From the NCBI GenBank assembly GCA_005774595.1, contig VAUM01000002.1, positions 1 through 27,748 on the forward strand: a stretch of DNA of 27,748 nucleotides, in the 5' to 3' direction. Positions 8,071 to 15,069 of the stretch are shown in pieces (position 1 is the stretch's first letter; each line of letters starts with the position of its first letter). The position numbers were made by a program, and so were the translations under genes. The notes beneath the pieces are model-generated. The model saw nothing but the letters and a program-made list of their open reading frames with translations, was not told where the DNA came from and did not search any database. This stretch comes from Actinomycetota bacterium. GTDB lineage: Bacteria > Actinomycetota > Coriobacteriia > Anaerosomatales > D1FN1-002.

Positions 8071-8960
8071 TGCGATCGGGCGTGCCGAGCCGCGTGGTCG
8101 TTCTCGGCGGCGGAGGCTTCGTCGGCCGTCATATCGCGGCGGCGTTCGCCGACCGTTCACCCGAGGTTGAGTACGTTGCGCCTTCGCGATCCGAGGTCGA
8201 CCTTCTGGGTCGCGATGCGTCGCGCCGCGTGGCGGACCTGCTCTCGGCCGACAGCGTGCTCGTCGTTGCTGCAGCGGTGAAGAAGGAGCTCGGCGACACC
8301 GTCGACACGTTCGAGTCCAACATCGCCATCGGCACGGCGGTCTGTCGGGCGCTCGAGCTCGTGCCGGTATCCAAGGTGGTGTACGTCAGCTCCGTCTCCG
8401 TGTACGGGGACGACGTGGCGGACACGGCGATCGCCGAGTCGACCCCGATCAGCCCCTCCTCGTACTACGGCATCGCGAAGTGCTGCGTGGAGCAGCTGAT
8501 CCTCCAGGCCCTCGGCGGCGAGACCGAGCGGCTGATCGTACTCCGTCCGCCGGCCATCTACGGGCCCGGGGACACCGTGGAGGCCTACGGACCGAGCGGT
8601 TTCGTGAAGGCGGCGAGCGCCGGGCGTCGCATCACGCTCTGGGGCGACGGGACCGAGACGCGCGAGTTCCTGTACGTCGGGGATCTGGCGGAGATCATCC
8701 GCAGGCTCGCGCTGTCCGACGCGTCCGGAGTGGTCAACGCCGTCAGTGGCGTGAGTCACTCGTACTGTGAGGTGCTCGACGCGATCGCGTCCGCCCTCGG
8801 CGCGCGTCCGGCGGTCGAGAGCAGGTCGCGCACCAGGCCCCGTGTCGACACCGGCTACGACGGAGGCCGTCTGCAGGGACTGCTGGACGACTTCGAGTTC
8901 ACGTCGCTGGCCGACGGGATCCGTCTCACGGTCTGTGCGGAGGCAGCCCTGAGTGATTGA
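8070..8960 (+). CDS. NAD-dependent epimerase/dehydratase family protein (extended SDR), second copy
   Basis: This 296-residue protein begins at an ATG that overlaps the previous stop (TGATG). It shows a glycine-rich nucleotide-binding loop GGGGFVG (13-19), VSSVSVYGD as the Ser segment, and YxxxK at Y133/K137. LRPPAIYGPGD and EFLYVGDLAEII follow, as in UDP-, GDP- and dTDP-sugar epimerases and reductases. It is shorter than the GalE-like protein at the start of the operon and clearly distinct from it, so the two probably act on different steps. It is the last gene of the first unit. The N-terminal loop has four glycines in a row but fits GxxGxxG. The substrate is not assignable. Confidence 0.88.
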   Translation: MRSGVPSRVVVLGGGGFVGRHIAAAFADRSPEVEYVAPSRSEVDLLGRDASRRVADLLSADSVLVVAAAVKKELGDTVDTFESNIAIGTAVCRALELVPVSKVVYVSSVSVYGDDVADTAIAESTPISPSSYYGIAKCCVEQLILQALGGETERLIVLRPPAIYGPGDTVEAYGPSGFVKAASAGRRITLWGDGTETREFLYVGDLAEIIRRLALSDASGVVNAVSGVSHSYCEVLDAIASALGARPAVESRSRTRPRVDTGYDGGRLQGLLDDFEFTSLADGIRLTVCAEAALSD

Positions 8961-8970
8961 GTCAAGGTCG

Positions 8971-8993
8971 CGTCGGGCCGTTCGATCCCGACG
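8971..8993 (+). terminator. Hairpin after the first operon (possible terminator)
   Basis: A perfect 7-bp stem CGTCGGG/CCCGACG (8971-8977 with 8987-8993) encloses a 9-nt loop and begins 10 nt after the stop of the epimerase gene. No run of T follows, so if it terminates transcription it is of the U-less kind or acts as an RNA-end stabiliser. Its position at the only long gap before 9120 supports a boundary role. Confidence 0.45.
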
Positions 8994-9043
8994 GGTGCGC
9001 GCGGGCCGGCTGTGTCTGGTGCACGACGCACGGCCGGGACGCC

Positions 9044-9077
9044 TTCCGGCAGCGCAGGACGCTCGGTATGCTATGCT
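9044..9077 (+). promoter_or_regulatory. Weak candidate promoter ahead of the B12-radical SAM gene
   Basis: The 159-nt gap 8961-9119 contains a hairpin and then the only AT-rich patch in the gap, two overlapping TATGCT hexamers (9067-9072 and 9072-9077) that could serve as a -10. The matching -35 for the first would be TTCCGG (9044-9049, 17-bp spacer), which is poor. No copy of the TGTTCA-N5-TGAACA repeat found at 11932 and 13796 occurs here. I see no other feature in the gap. Confidence 0.25.
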
Positions 9078-9119
9078 CCGCGACCTCGCCGGCGGGCAGC
9101 GATTGGTGGTTGAGACTCA

Positions 9120-10604
9120 GTGAGCACACACGATCCGAACGCGGCGTCGAAGGACCGGCTCGTCCTCGTGATCCCGAATTCGCGCTGGCATGACAAGCGC
9201 ACGTGGATCATGGTGTCTCCCGCCGCTCTCATACTGACGGCGATCCTGAAGCCGCACTTCGATCTCCACCTCATCGACTGCAACGGGGAGGATCTCTCCC
9301 TCGAAGGGCTCGGTCAGCGCCTTGCCGACCTGGCGCCGGACGCAGTCCTCGTTTCGTGCCTGTCGGTGGAGTACGCGCGCCAGAGCCACGCCGCCCTCGC
9401 CATCGCCAAGCAGTCGGTTCCGGGTGTCACCACGGTGCTCGGCGGCGTCTACCCGACGGTGCTGCCGGAGTCGGCCCTCGAGGACGAGAACGTGGACTGC
9501 ATCTTCCTCGGTCATGCCGAGGAGCGCGCCGTGCCGTTCCTGACCGCGCTGCTGTCGGGCGGCGTCGAAGCGGTCGCCGACCTGCCGGGAGTCGGCTTCC
9601 GTTCGGGTGGGCAGCTGGTCATCCGGCCGGTCGCGTCGTACATCTCGGACGTCAAGGAGATGGTCAAGCCCGACTACTCGCTGATCGACCTGAGCCCCTA
9701 CATCAACCAGCGGACTCATGACTATCAGTACAACTCCAAGGTGCCGATGGCGTCTCTCGTCTCCTCCTACGGGTGCCCGTTCAACTGCATCTTCTGTGCG
9801 ACCCGCACCGTCAGCGGCAGGCGAGTGGTGTTCCGGCCGGCGGAGGATGTGCTCGAGGAGATCGGCTACCTCGTGGACACCTACGGAGTGCAGGACCTCT
9901 CGTTCATCGACGACTGTCTGCTCGCGGATCGGGAGCGCATAGAGGTCATCATGCGCGGGATGGCCGAACGGTGGCCGGGATTGCGCTGGAAGGTCGTCAC
10001 CCTGTCGGCTTGGCATCTGGATGACGAGCTCATGGAGCTCATGGCCGCCTGCGGTTGCGAGCAGTTCACCATCTCCGTCGAGTCGGGCTCCCAGCGTGTG
10101 CTCAAGGAGATCATCCGCAAGCCGCTGAAGCTCGAGATCGTGCCCCCGATCGTGCGCAAGGCCCGCGAACTCGGGATCACGATCGGCGGGAACTTCGTCA
10201 TCGGCTTCCCAGGTGAGACGTTCAAGGAGATCAGGGACTCCTTCGCGTTCGCTGAGGAGTGCGACTTCGACTTCGTGAACTTCCACATCGCGACGCCGCT
10301 GCCCGGTACCGATCTGTATCGCGTGGCGCAGGAGCAGGGCCTGCTCCCGGACGATTTCAGCTTCACCGACCCGCGCTACTTCGGGTTCGGATACGCGTTC
10401 ATCGGGACCGATGAGTTCACGCCCTTCGAGCTGATGGTGCTCCGGGCGTTCGAATGGGACAGGATCAACTTCTCGACCGACGAGAAGATCGCCAAGATCG
10501 CTGACTTGGTGAACATGACCGTCGACGAGCTGAACGAGCATCGCCGGCAGACCCGCCGCAAGTGCGGGATCCACGTTCCGCCCGACGCTCCGGTCGAGGC
10601 GTGA
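9120..10604 (+). CDS. B12-binding-type radical SAM protein
   Basis: This 494-residue protein has the two-part layout of cobalamin-binding radical SAM enzymes. The N-terminal Rossmann-like domain (about 10-150) contains LVSCLSVEYA and TVLGGVYPTVLPE, as in B12-binding domains. The catalytic barrel follows with the cluster motif CPFNCIFC (C219, C223, C226). Later segments CEQFTISVESGSQRVLKEI and GITIGGNFVIGFPGET are typical of Elp3-like barrels. No DxHxxG motif is seen, so any cobalamin would bind without a His ligand. Such enzymes do methylations, ring contractions or other rearrangements on sugars, lipids and antibiotics. The start is GTG 9120. It overlaps the next gene by 4 nt (GTGA). Confidence 0.9.
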   Translation: MSTHDPNAASKDRLVLVIPNSRWHDKRTWIMVSPAALILTAILKPHFDLHLIDCNGEDLSLEGLGQRLADLAPDAVLVSCLSVEYARQSHAALAIAKQSVPGVTTVLGGVYPTVLPESALEDENVDCIFLGHAEERAVPFLTALLSGGVEAVADLPGVGFRSGGQLVIRPVASYISDVKEMVKPDYSLIDLSPYINQRTHDYQYNSKVPMASLVSSYGCPFNCIFCATRTVSGRRVVFRPAEDVLEEIGYLVDTYGVQDLSFIDDCLLADRERIEVIMRGMAERWPGLRWKVVTLSAWHLDDELMELMAACGCEQFTISVESGSQRVLKEIIRKPLKLEIVPPIVRKARELGITIGGNFVIGFPGETFKEIRDSFAFAEECDFDFVNFHIATPLPGTDLYRVAQEQGLLPDDFSFTDPRYFGFGYAFIGTDEFTPFELMVLRAFEWDRINFSTDEKIAKIADLVNMTVDELNEHRRQTRRKCGIHVPPDAPVEA

Positions 10605-11872
10605 GCGATCGCGCAGCACGGTTCGTCCGCGCGCAGATCGACCAGCTGCGCGAGGGAGGCCTTCCAGTGCTGGCGCGCAAGACGGCGAAGGCGCTGGCCC
10701 TCGCGCTCGCACTGTTGCCGGCGCTCTTGTTGCTCGCGCTCCAAAGGGTCGTCCGTCCGCTGCGGCTGCTGCGCCTTGCCCCGTTGCGCAGCGAGCGGAT
10801 CAGTCACTTCGCTTCGAACACAGAGGTCTACCTCTGCGAGCGGGACGCGGGGCTCCATCCCCCCGCGATCGACCTCTTCTTCTGCGCTGACAAGGTGAGC
10901 AATCCGGCGCTCGCCAGGATGTGGGGGCGCGCCGTAGGGATGTGGCCGGTGTGGCTGTCGGCGGTGCCGCAGGTCGCGCTGGCGATCGGACGGAGGCTGC
11001 CCAACGCCCAGGACTACATCGCCCCCATCCTCGAGAATCGGGGGAGGGACATCGAGGGGCTGCTCGCATCGACTCCGCCGCACCTCGCGTTCACCGAGGT
11101 CGAGGAGGCGGAGGGACAGCGGGGCTTGCGTGCGCTGGGGGTCCCTGAGGGCGCGGAGTTCGTCTGCTTCCATGTCCGAGACCCCGCCTACCTCTCCGCC
11201 GAGTTCTCCGCTGTGGACTGGGGCTACATGAGCCACCGGGATGCGACGCTCGAGTCGCACGTCCCGGCCGCGGAGGCGCTCGCGGAGCTCGGCTACTGGG
11301 TCATCAGGATGGGGAGCGTGGTCGCCTCGCCGCTGCCGGCCACCCACCCTCGCGTCATCGACTATCCGCTCAGCGGCCTGCGCTCCGACCTGATGGACCT
11401 GTATCTCGGCGCGAAGTGCCGCTTCTACTTCGGGACCGATTCGGGCATCTGGGCGGTCTCAGGCATCTTCCGCAGGCCCATCGTGTTCTCCAGCTACTCG
11501 ATGATCGGCGCGTTCCAGACGTGGGGGTGGAACTACATCCACGTCCCCGCACTGCTGAGACGAGCCGCGGACGGCTCGCTCGTGCCGTTCGCCGAGATCG
11601 CCGAGCGCAGGCTGGCGATCCTCGACACCAACGAGCGGTTGGAGCAGGAGGGCGTCGTGCTCGTCCACTCCGCACCCGAGGTCATCGTGGATGCGGTGCT
11701 GGAGATGGACGCGCGCCTCAGCGGGGCATGGGTCGAGACGCCCGAGGACGCGGCGATGCAGCGCAGGTGCTGGGAGCTTCTCTCGCCGGTGGTCGAGCAT
11801 CCCGAGCGTGGTGGCATCAGCACGCGCGTCGCCGCCGGGCTGCTGAAGAGACATCCCGAACTGCTCGCATAG
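10601..11872 (+). CDS. Putative membrane-anchored glycosyltransferase (resembles the TIGR04372 family)
   Basis: This 423-residue protein starts with GTG 10601 overlapping the previous stop. A hydrophobic segment at about residues 28-47 (Ala/Leu-rich) could be a single membrane anchor. The RISHFASNTEVYLCER phrase follows. Other recognisable blocks are FVCFHVRDPAYL in the middle and RFYFGTDSGIW with VFSSYSMIG late. These match my recollection of the family annotated as putative TIGR04372 glycosyltransferases in surface-polysaccharide loci; I could not run a profile search. It is the last gene of a two-gene unit and is followed at once by a strong hairpin. It is one of only two proteins in the window with glycosyltransferase features. 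Confidence 0.65.
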   Translation: MSDRAARFVRAQIDQLREGGLPVLARKTAKALALALALLPALLLLALQRVVRPLRLLRLAPLRSERISHFASNTEVYLCERDAGLHPPAIDLFFCADKVSNPALARMWGRAVGMWPVWLSAVPQVALAIGRRLPNAQDYIAPILENRGRDIEGLLASTPPHLAFTEVEEAEGQRGLRALGVPEGAEFVCFHVRDPAYLSAEFSAVDWGYMSHRDATLESHVPAAEALAELGYWVIRMGSVVASPLPATHPRVIDYPLSGLRSDLMDLYLGAKCRFYFGTDSGIWAVSGIFRRPIVFSSYSMIGAFQTWGWNYIHVPALLRRAADGSLVPFAEIAERRLAILDTNERLEQEGVVLVHSAPEVIVDAVLEMDARLSGAWVETPEDAAMQRRCWELLSPVVEHPERGGISTRVAAGLLKRHPELLA

Positions 11873-11895
11873 CCGCCAGCGGGAGGCTGGCGGCT
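11871..11895 (+). terminator. Strong hairpin terminator without a T-run
   Basis: A perfect 10-bp GC-rich stem (11871-11880 pairing with 11886-11895) with a 5-nt GGGAG loop starts inside the stop codon of the glycosyltransferase gene. No poly-T follows. The promoter for the ABC transporter begins 10 nt later, so the hairpin marks a clean transcription boundary between units. Confidence 0.65.
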
Positions 11896-11905
11896 CCGCC
11901 GTGTG

Positions 11906-11932
11906 TTGACGCGCGCTGGCCGGATGTCTAAT
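11906..11932 (+). promoter_or_regulatory. Sigma-70-type promoter of the ABC transporter gene
   Basis: TTGACG (11906-11911) is a near-consensus -35. The best -10 hexamer is TCTAAT (11927-11932) with a short 15-bp spacer. An alternative reading is TAATGT (11929-11934) with 17 bp. The same elements recur at 13767-13796. Transcription would start near 11939, inside the inverted repeat listed next. Confidence 0.65.
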
Positions 11933-11953
11933 GTTCATCGCGTGAACAGTTCA
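11932..11953. promoter_or_regulatory. Operator-like inverted repeat TGTTCA-N5-TGAACA, copy 1
   Basis: The arms are TGTTCA (11932-11937) and TGAACA (11943-11948) around TCGCG. A third half-site GTTCA (11949-11953) follows one base after the GAAC core, making TGAAC-A-GTTCA. The repeat starts at the last base of the -10 and covers the expected transcription start, the classic position for a repressor. The identical arms with identical spacing occur at 13796-13812. Confidence 0.65.
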
Positions 11954-11989
11954 TGTACGTTGCCGCACGGCGAGGGAGTTGCTCCGTGA
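11942..11989 (+). CDS. Possible 15-codon leader ORF ahead of the ABC transporter
   Basis: A GTG inside the right arm of the inverted repeat opens a 15-codon frame (MNSSCTLPHGEGVAP) whose TGA overlaps the GTG start of the transporter gene (GTGA, 11986-11989). Transcription would begin only a few bases before the GTG, so translation would be nearly leaderless. The other copy of the repeat has a frame of exactly the same length. It could be a coupling leader peptide or chance; no homology is recognised. Confidence 0.3.
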   Translation: MNSSCTLPHGEGVAP

Positions 11990-13752
11990 AGGCAGTGAGG
12001 TTCGTGGCTGCGGTGTTCCGGGAGCACCCGCGGCTCTTCATCGTCAATCTGGGCGTCGTGCTGTTCGTCTGCCTCGCGGATACGCTCGCGCTCGTCTCGG
12101 TCGCGCCCGTGGTCGACGTGGTGCTCGATCCCGCGCTCGCGAATCCTGGCGAGGTCACGGCCAAGGTCGTGGGTGCGATGGCGTTTGTGGGGATACGAGC
12201 CACTCTGCTGACCCTGCTGCTGGCCTTCATCCTCTCGAATCTCCTGCGGAACAGCATCTACCTGAGCGCGACCTACGTGATGCTGCGGACCAAGTACTCA
12301 CTCCTGCGGCGCCTGGTCGTGGGCGCTCTCCAGGACTTCTTCTCGGCGCGCTGGACCTTCTTCTCGTCCAGGGATCAAGGCGTCCTGCTCAACACCTTCT
12401 CGCGCGAGATGAATGTGGCCAGCGACGCACTCGGAGCGATGTCGTACCTCCTGACCTTCGTTGTCGAGGCGGCGCTGTACCTCACCGTGCCGCTGCTCAT
12501 CTCCTGGCAGGTCACCATCGCGGGGGTACTCACGGCCGTGGCGCTCGGCCTGCCGTTCGTCTGGCTCAGCCGGCTGTCCTACGGGATGGGGCAGAAGAAC
12601 ACCGCGACCGCCAACACCTACATCTCTGCGGTCAACGAGGCCCTGGCCTCAGCGAAGGTCGTCCTTGGGTTCGGCAACCAGCGGCAGGTGACCGAGCAGG
12701 CGACTGCTGCGTTCGACGCACACCGCAAGGCCGCCATCCGCTCCCAAGTGCTCACGTCCGGCATCCCGCTCGCCTACTACCCCATCGGTCTGACCGTCGT
12801 GGCCGCGTCGCTGCTGACCGCCCGGGCGGTCGAGGTCCCCCTGTCGTCGGTGACCGTGATTCTGTACTCGTTCCTCAAGATCGTGCCGCTCGTGGGGCAG
12901 ATCGTCGGGCAGAAGGCCCAGATCGAGAACTCCCTCCCGAGCTACGAACAGGTCGAGAACCTGCGTCGCGGCGCGCGTGAGGAGCGCATGCGCTCGGGCG
13001 CTCGGGAGTACGCGGGCTTCCGGGAGGGGGTCGCGCTCGAGGGCGTCTCCTTCCGCTACGAGGGCGAGCGTCCGACGCTCGAAGACGTCACGTTGCGGGT
13101 CGCCCGCGGCGAGACCGTCGCCCTGCTCGGGCCGTCAGGGGCGGGGAAGTCGACGGCGGTCGACCTGCTCATGGGCCTGATCGAGCCGAGTGAAGGCCGC
13201 GTGCTCGTGGATCGCCGGCCGCTCGGCGAGTTCGACGTCGTGCAGTACCGCGGTCGGATCGGGTACGTGCCGCAGGACCCCATCCTGTTCAACGCGTCCG
13301 TCCGCGACAACCTGCTGTGGGCAGCGCAGGATGCGAGCGATGCTGACTTGCGCGACGCACTCGAGAAGGCGCAGGCGACGGAGTTCGTGTCCGAGCTGCC
13401 CGAGGGCATGGACGCCGTTGTCGGCGACCGCGGCGTGAGGTTGTCCGGGGGTCAGGTGCAGCGGCTCGCACTCGCTCGCGCGCTCGTGCGCCGGCCGGAC
13501 ATCCTCGTTCTGGATGAAGCGACCAGCGCGCTGGACTCGCACTCGGAGGCGCTCATCCAGAAGGCGATCGACGATCTCGCAGGCGAGGCGACGATCGTGC
13601 TGGTAGCACACAGGCTCTCGACCGTTCGGGGAGCCGACCGCGTGTACGTGTTCGATGACGGACGCGTGGTCGAAGAAGGGACGTTCGCGGAGCTGTCCGC
13701 GCGCGAGGGCTCGTACGTGCAGTCGATGGCGCGGATGCAGGGTATCGGCTGA
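11986..13752 (+). CDS. Exporter-type ABC transporter, fused membrane and ATPase domains (MsbA/flippase-like)
   Basis: This half-transporter of 588 residues has a membrane domain with multiple hydrophobic helices (about 1-320) and a C-terminal nucleotide-binding domain. The domain carries Walker A GPSGAGKST (about 382-390), the signature LSGGQ (about 486-490), Walker B ILVLDEA (about 505-511) and the switch histidine in VAHRLSTVRG. It should act as a homodimer in the inner membrane. Standing alone between glycan-synthesis units, a lipid-linked sugar flippase or exporter is the best guess, but peptide or lipid export cannot be excluded. GTG 11986 is chosen because GAGGGAG lies about 7 nt ahead. 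An in-frame ATG at 11953 would add 11 residues but lacks a ribosome site. It has its own promoter and operator. Confidence 0.92.
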   Translation: MKAVRFVAAVFREHPRLFIVNLGVVLFVCLADTLALVSVAPVVDVVLDPALANPGEVTAKVVGAMAFVGIRATLLTLLLAFILSNLLRNSIYLSATYVMLRTKYSLLRRLVVGALQDFFSARWTFFSSRDQGVLLNTFSREMNVASDALGAMSYLLTFVVEAALYLTVPLLISWQVTIAGVLTAVALGLPFVWLSRLSYGMGQKNTATANTYISAVNEALASAKVVLGFGNQRQVTEQATAAFDAHRKAAIRSQVLTSGIPLAYYPIGLTVVAASLLTARAVEVPLSSVTVILYSFLKIVPLVGQIVGQKAQIENSLPSYEQVENLRRGAREERMRSGAREYAGFREGVALEGVSFRYEGERPTLEDVTLRVARGETVALLGPSGAGKSTAVDLLMGLIEPSEGRVLVDRRPLGEFDVVQYRGRIGYVPQDPILFNASVRDNLLWAAQDASDADLRDALEKAQATEFVSELPEGMDAVVGDRGVRLSGGQVQRLALARALVRRPDILVLDEATSALDSHSEALIQKAIDDLAGEATIVLVAHRLSTVRGADRVYVFDDGRVVEEGTFAELSAREGSYVQSMARMQGIG

Positions 13753-13766
13753 GGCACGGGCTCGCC

Positions 13767-13796
13767 TTGACGCTGGTCCGCGGCGGTCCCTAGAAT
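13767..13796 (+). promoter_or_regulatory. Sigma-70-type promoter of the thirteen-gene unit
   Basis: TTGACG (13767-13772) and TAGAAT (13791-13796) are separated by 18 bp and are the best-matching promoter pair in the window. The start site would fall near 13803, within the inverted repeat. It lies 15 nt after the ABC transporter stop codon. Confidence 0.75.
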
Positions 13797-13812
13797 GTTC
13801 ACGAAATGAACA
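13796..13812. promoter_or_regulatory. Operator-like inverted repeat TGTTCA-N5-TGAACA, copy 2
   Basis: The arms TGTTCA (13796-13801) and TGAACA (13807-13812) flank CGAAA. Arms and spacing equal copy 1 while the spacer bases differ, as expected for a protein-bound dyad. As in copy 1, the first T of the repeat is the last T of the -10 hexamer. Confidence 0.65.
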
Positions 13813-13853
13813 ATCCGTCTACCGCCGCTTCGGGGTACCCGAATGACCGCTGA
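13806..13853 (+). CDS. Possible 15-codon leader ORF overlapping the ATP-grasp start
   Basis: ATG 13806, within the right arm of the repeat, opens 15 codons (MNNPSTAASGYPNDR). It stops at 13851-13853, 8 nt beyond the ATP-grasp start codon in another frame. The expected transcript begins within about 3 nt of this ATG. Both length and placement mirror the frame at 11942-11989, but the peptides share only the initial MN, which the operator sequence itself encodes. Confidence 0.25.
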   Translation: MNNPSTAASGYPNDR

Positions 13854-15069
13854 CGACATCACAGCGCCTCACTCCGCCTCTGGCCGCCGCAGAGTGCTGA
13901 TCGTGGGCGCGGGACCGCTCCAGGTCCCGCTCATCGAGCGGGCGCTTTGCGCGGGTCACGTGGTCGTGGCGATCGATGGTGACCCGGCCGCGCCGGGACT
14001 CGCGCTGGCAGACGTCGGGATCTCCGTCGACACATCTGACCCCGAAGCCGCTCTCGCGGTCGCGCAGCAGCATGCCGTGGATGCCGCCGCCTCGGATGCG
14101 AGTGACGTGGCGGTCCCGACGGTCGCGTTCGTGGCAGAGCGGATGGGTCTCCCCGGCATCGGCAGAGACGTGGCGACCGCATTCACCGACAAGCTCGTGA
14201 TGCGCACCGTGTGCGTGGCAGCGGACCTTCCGTGCCCGCGTTTCGCGGAGGTCGCGGATGTGGGAGAGGCGGCTGCCGCGGCCCAGGCGTTCGGCTGGCC
14301 GGTCGTGGTCAAGCCTCGACGCAGCCAGGCGAGCAAGGGGGTCACCCTGGTGGCGGCCCCGGAGGGCGTCGGTCCGGCGGTCGCGGAGGCACAGCGCTAC
14401 GCTCGCAACGGTTCGCTGCTCGTCGAGGAGTACGTCGACGGTCCCGAGTTCACGGTCGAGGGGTTCAAAGGCACGGGAGCCCATCGATCGCTCGCAGTGT
14501 CGCGCAAGTCGCACTACGCTCACCGGCCCATGGTGGCGAATCGGCTCGTGTACTCGCGTGAGTCGGACGAGTACGACTACGCCGAGCTGAGGGCGCTCAA
14601 CGATCGCGTCGTCGCGGCGCTCGGGTTGCCGTTCGGCATCACGCACGCGGAGTACCGTCACTCGGGCGACGGGTTCAAGCTCATCGAGATCGCCGCGCGG
14701 GGCGGGGGCTTGAGGATCTCGTCCCACATCGTGCCCAGGCTGTCCGGAGTGGACGTGCAGACCGAGCTGCTCGCGTGTGCGACGGGTGCCGGCGGCGACC
14801 CCACCCCCGAATACCAGGAACTGCGGGTGGCACTCGACTTCTTCGACTTCGCGCCGGGACGAGTCGCCCGCGTCTCCGGCCTCGAGGCTGTGATCGCTCG
14901 GCCGGACGTGCTGGACGCAGGTCTGTCGGTCGCCCCGGGCAAGGAGATACTGCCCGCGGCGGACGACACGACGAGGCACGGGTACTTTGTGCACGAGGCA
15001 GTCTCGGCGGATGCGCTGGAGCGAGCCGCGGCCGAGATCAAGGGGACTGTGGTGGTCGACTATGAGTGA
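13843..15069 (+). CDS. ATP-grasp ligase (carboxylate-amine ligase type)
   Basis: This 408-residue protein has an N-terminal pre-ATP-grasp Rossmann-like domain starting RRVLIVGAGPLQVPLIERAL. The ATP-grasp core follows, with PVVVKPRRSQASKGV as the ATP-binding lysine and loop, LLVEEYVDGPEF, and the metal-binding KLIEIAARGGG near residue 285. In many ATP-grasp enzymes the last motif is E-x-N; the E-x-A-A-R form occurs in carnosine-synthase-like members. The reaction would be ATP-dependent joining of a carboxylate (for example an amino acid) to an amine, fitting acylation of an amino sugar. It is the first gene of the long unit. The ribosome site is weak (GGGG about 7 nt ahead). Confidence 0.88.
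   Translation: MTADDITAPHSASGRRRVLIVGAGPLQVPLIERALCAGHVVVAIDGDPAAPGLALADVGISVDTSDPEAALAVAQQHAVDAAASDASDVAVPTVAFVAERMGLPGIGRDVATAFTDKLVMRTVCVAADLPCPRFAEVADVGEAAAAAQAFGWPVVVKPRRSQASKGVTLVAAPEGVGPAVAEAQRYARNGSLLVEEYVDGPEFTVEGFKGTGAHRSLAVSRKSHYAHRPMVANRLVYSRESDEYDYAELRALNDRVVAALGLPFGITHAEYRHSGDGFKLIEIAARGGGLRISSHIVPRLSGVDVQTELLACATGAGGDPTPEYQELRVALDFFDFAPGRVARVSGLEAVIARPDVLDAGLSVAPGKEILPAADDTTRHGYFVHEAVSADALERAAAEIKGTVVVDYE

Noticed and set aside
8957..9193. A 78-codon TTG-started frame with a Cys-rich stretch (CARAGCVWC) just before a radical SAM gene, a possible RiPP precursor.
   Set aside because: It has no well-placed ribosome site, runs 74 nt into the radical SAM gene in another frame, and overlaps a hairpin. 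The context is sugar metabolism.
9117..10712. A 531-codon open frame on the minus strand.
   Set aside because: It lies antisense to the B12-type radical SAM gene, shows no recognisable motifs and has biased composition.
11953..11985. Extension of the ABC transporter to ATG 11953.
   Set aside because: There is no ribosome site before it and it falls inside the operator, whereas GTG 11986 has GAGGGAG at good spacing.
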